Positions 39,220-40,042 of a DNA stretch of 40,042 bases are shown piece by piece. This stretch comes from Xanthobacteraceae bacterium. Its GTDB lineage: Bacteria; Pseudomonadota; Alphaproteobacteria; Rhizobiales; Xanthobacteraceae. Numbering within the stretch: the stretch's first letter is position 1; every line of letters begins with the position of its first letter. The translations under genes and the position numbers were made by a program. The notes beneath the pieces are model-generated. The model did not search any database and had not been told where the DNA came from. It saw nothing but the letters and a program-made list of their open reading frames with translations. Where the stretch lies: contig JARLIY010000011.1 of assembly GCA_031291475.1 (NCBI GenBank), positions 1-40,042 of the forward strand, read 5' to 3'.

Positions 39220-39312
39220 GGAGAGGTGGCCGAGTGGCTGAAGGCGGCCGTTTGCTAAAACGTTATACAGTCTAAGGCCGTGTCAAGGGTTCGAATCCCT
39301 TCCTCTCCGCCA
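39220..39312 (+). tRNA. tRNA-Ser (GCT), abnormal anticodon arm
   Basis: Acceptor GGAGAGG/CCTCTCC, the D arm and T arm AAGGG/CCCTT pair perfectly, a long class II variable region is present and CCA is encoded. The anticodon GCT is at 39254-39256. However, the anticodon stem is GCCGT against AACGT, with two mismatches, or three Watson-Crick pairs around an eight-base loop. The variable arm also has a mismatch. The gene may be functional but weak, or a decaying copy carried by the accessory region. Confidence 0.75.
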
Positions 39313-39578
39313 ATTTCGCGCGCAAGAACCTGAAAAAGCAGGAACTCTTCCTCGACGCTGCGTTCAGCCTACAAACGTGCCCACAAAATCGGACGCGCTG
39401 GTCCCTGGTGTGCAAGGCGAGGTCGTCGACTGAGACGACTTGGAAGCTTGCCCCGGTTTGCTGGTCTATCGGCCGGATCGCCTAAGCACAGGCGCCGGCG
39501 GATGGTGGCGCATGTCGGAGGAGGGCCCAAAATCACTGGCGAGGGCTCTGAGGGGCATGGAGCGCTTATTCAGGATGA

Positions 39579-39980
39579 TCCCTAGGAGGCTTACTGCCTA
39601 GGTGCTGGCCCCCGGGGATCGGGCCGATCATCGCTACGGCGATCGCAGCGACGGTTGCAGATCCGAACACATTCCGCAGTGGCAGAGAGTTTGCCGCCTG
39701 GCTCGGGCTGGTGCCGAGACAGAACTCTACCGGTGGCAAAGCGCGCCTCGGTGGAATTAGCAAACGAGGGGACAGTTATCTCCGCCGCCTGCTTGTCAAC
39801 AGCGCACACACGGTGCTGCTTTGCTCGAAGGCGGCCAAGACCGACCCCTGGCTAACGTCGCTGCTCGGCCGAAAGCCGCGGCTCGTCGCGGCAGTCGCTT
39901 TGGCCAACAAGACGGCTCGCGTGGCTTGGGCCATCATGAGCAGACAGGACACCTACCGACACGCAGCAGCGGCAGCATGA
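39579..39980 (+). pseudogene. IS110-family transposase, C-terminal remnant
   Basis: The open frame from 39579 to a TGA at 39980 codes for the C-terminal domain of an IS110/IS1111-type transposase: PGIGPIIATAIAA (helix-hairpin-helix), DPNTFRSGREFAAWLGLVPR, STGGKARLGGISKRGDSYLR and AAVALANKTARVAW. The serine-containing core of the C-terminal domain is intact, but the N-terminal DEDD (RuvC-like) nuclease domain is missing. A stop codon is directly upstream at 39576 in this frame. The 266 bases before it (39313-39578) hold no recognisable coding sequence. The element's right end is beyond the window or close to it. Confidence 0.85.
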
Positions 39981-40042
39981 CTTGCTGCTTTGCGGCGTGC
40001 CGCAAGCTTGCGAGAGTGAAACACGTGATGGCACAGTCGGTC

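Noticed and set aside
39220..39312. tRNA-Ser as attR partner of tRNA-Gln
   Set aside because: The 3' ends share only the common T-loop bases and GCCAATT; this is too short for an att core.

Overview
The window looks like the chromosome of a GC-rich alphaproteobacterium of the Hyphomicrobiales, near Bradyrhizobium, Rhodopseudomonas and Pseudolabrys. This rests on gene order (fabD-fabG-acpP-fabF; rpsF-rpsR-rplI; dnaB-alr-radA-cvpA-purF), on the acidic/basic tail of ribosomal protein S6, and on the codon use. It is inference from protein families seen by eye; no database search was run. Positions 1-36246 are tightly packed, mostly housekeeping DNA. The last 3.8 kb is an accessory region with visibly lower G+C.

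Layout of the core. 1-3826 (minus strand) is a type II fatty acid synthesis cluster: fabD, fabG, acpP, fabF, and probably the first codons of mltG at the left edge. 4145-5521 (plus) is the S6/S18/L9 ribosomal operon with a structured leader. A small c-type cytochrome (minus) and a cyclopropane fatty acid synthase (plus) follow. 8092-15220 (plus) carries dnaB, alr, radA, cvpA, purF and an SDR oxidoreductase. 15204-19093 (minus) is a translationally tight set: a YfgM-like protein, a repeat-bearing lipoprotein, Der GTPase and an MFS exporter. panB and nnrU (minus) overlap by one base. A VOC protein (plus) faces the guanine nucleotide unit guaB-methyltransferase-MAPEG-rsmB-guaA (minus, 21466-26983). 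27281-30609 (plus) is an exported 16-TPR protein coupled to a DHA2-type exporter. ppx and rlmE (minus) follow, and then an orphan molybdenum hydroxylase large subunit coupled to an MFS transporter (plus, 32609-36246).

Accessory end. After a truncated PAS-domain gene (36442-36729) comes an AT-rich stretch dense in palindromes. Then comes tRNA-Gln(CTG), directly followed by a tyrosine integrase pointing at it. A 75-residue basic protein overlaps the integrase start, and a winged-helix regulator overlaps that small gene. The regulator promoter lies between two inverted copies of a TGCGTA-type operator. A tRNA-Ser(GCT) with an abnormal anticodon arm and the C-terminal remnant of an IS110-family transposase close the window. 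The int-small ORF-regulator cassette at the tRNA is the best candidate here for a poorly described element. Its right boundary was not found.
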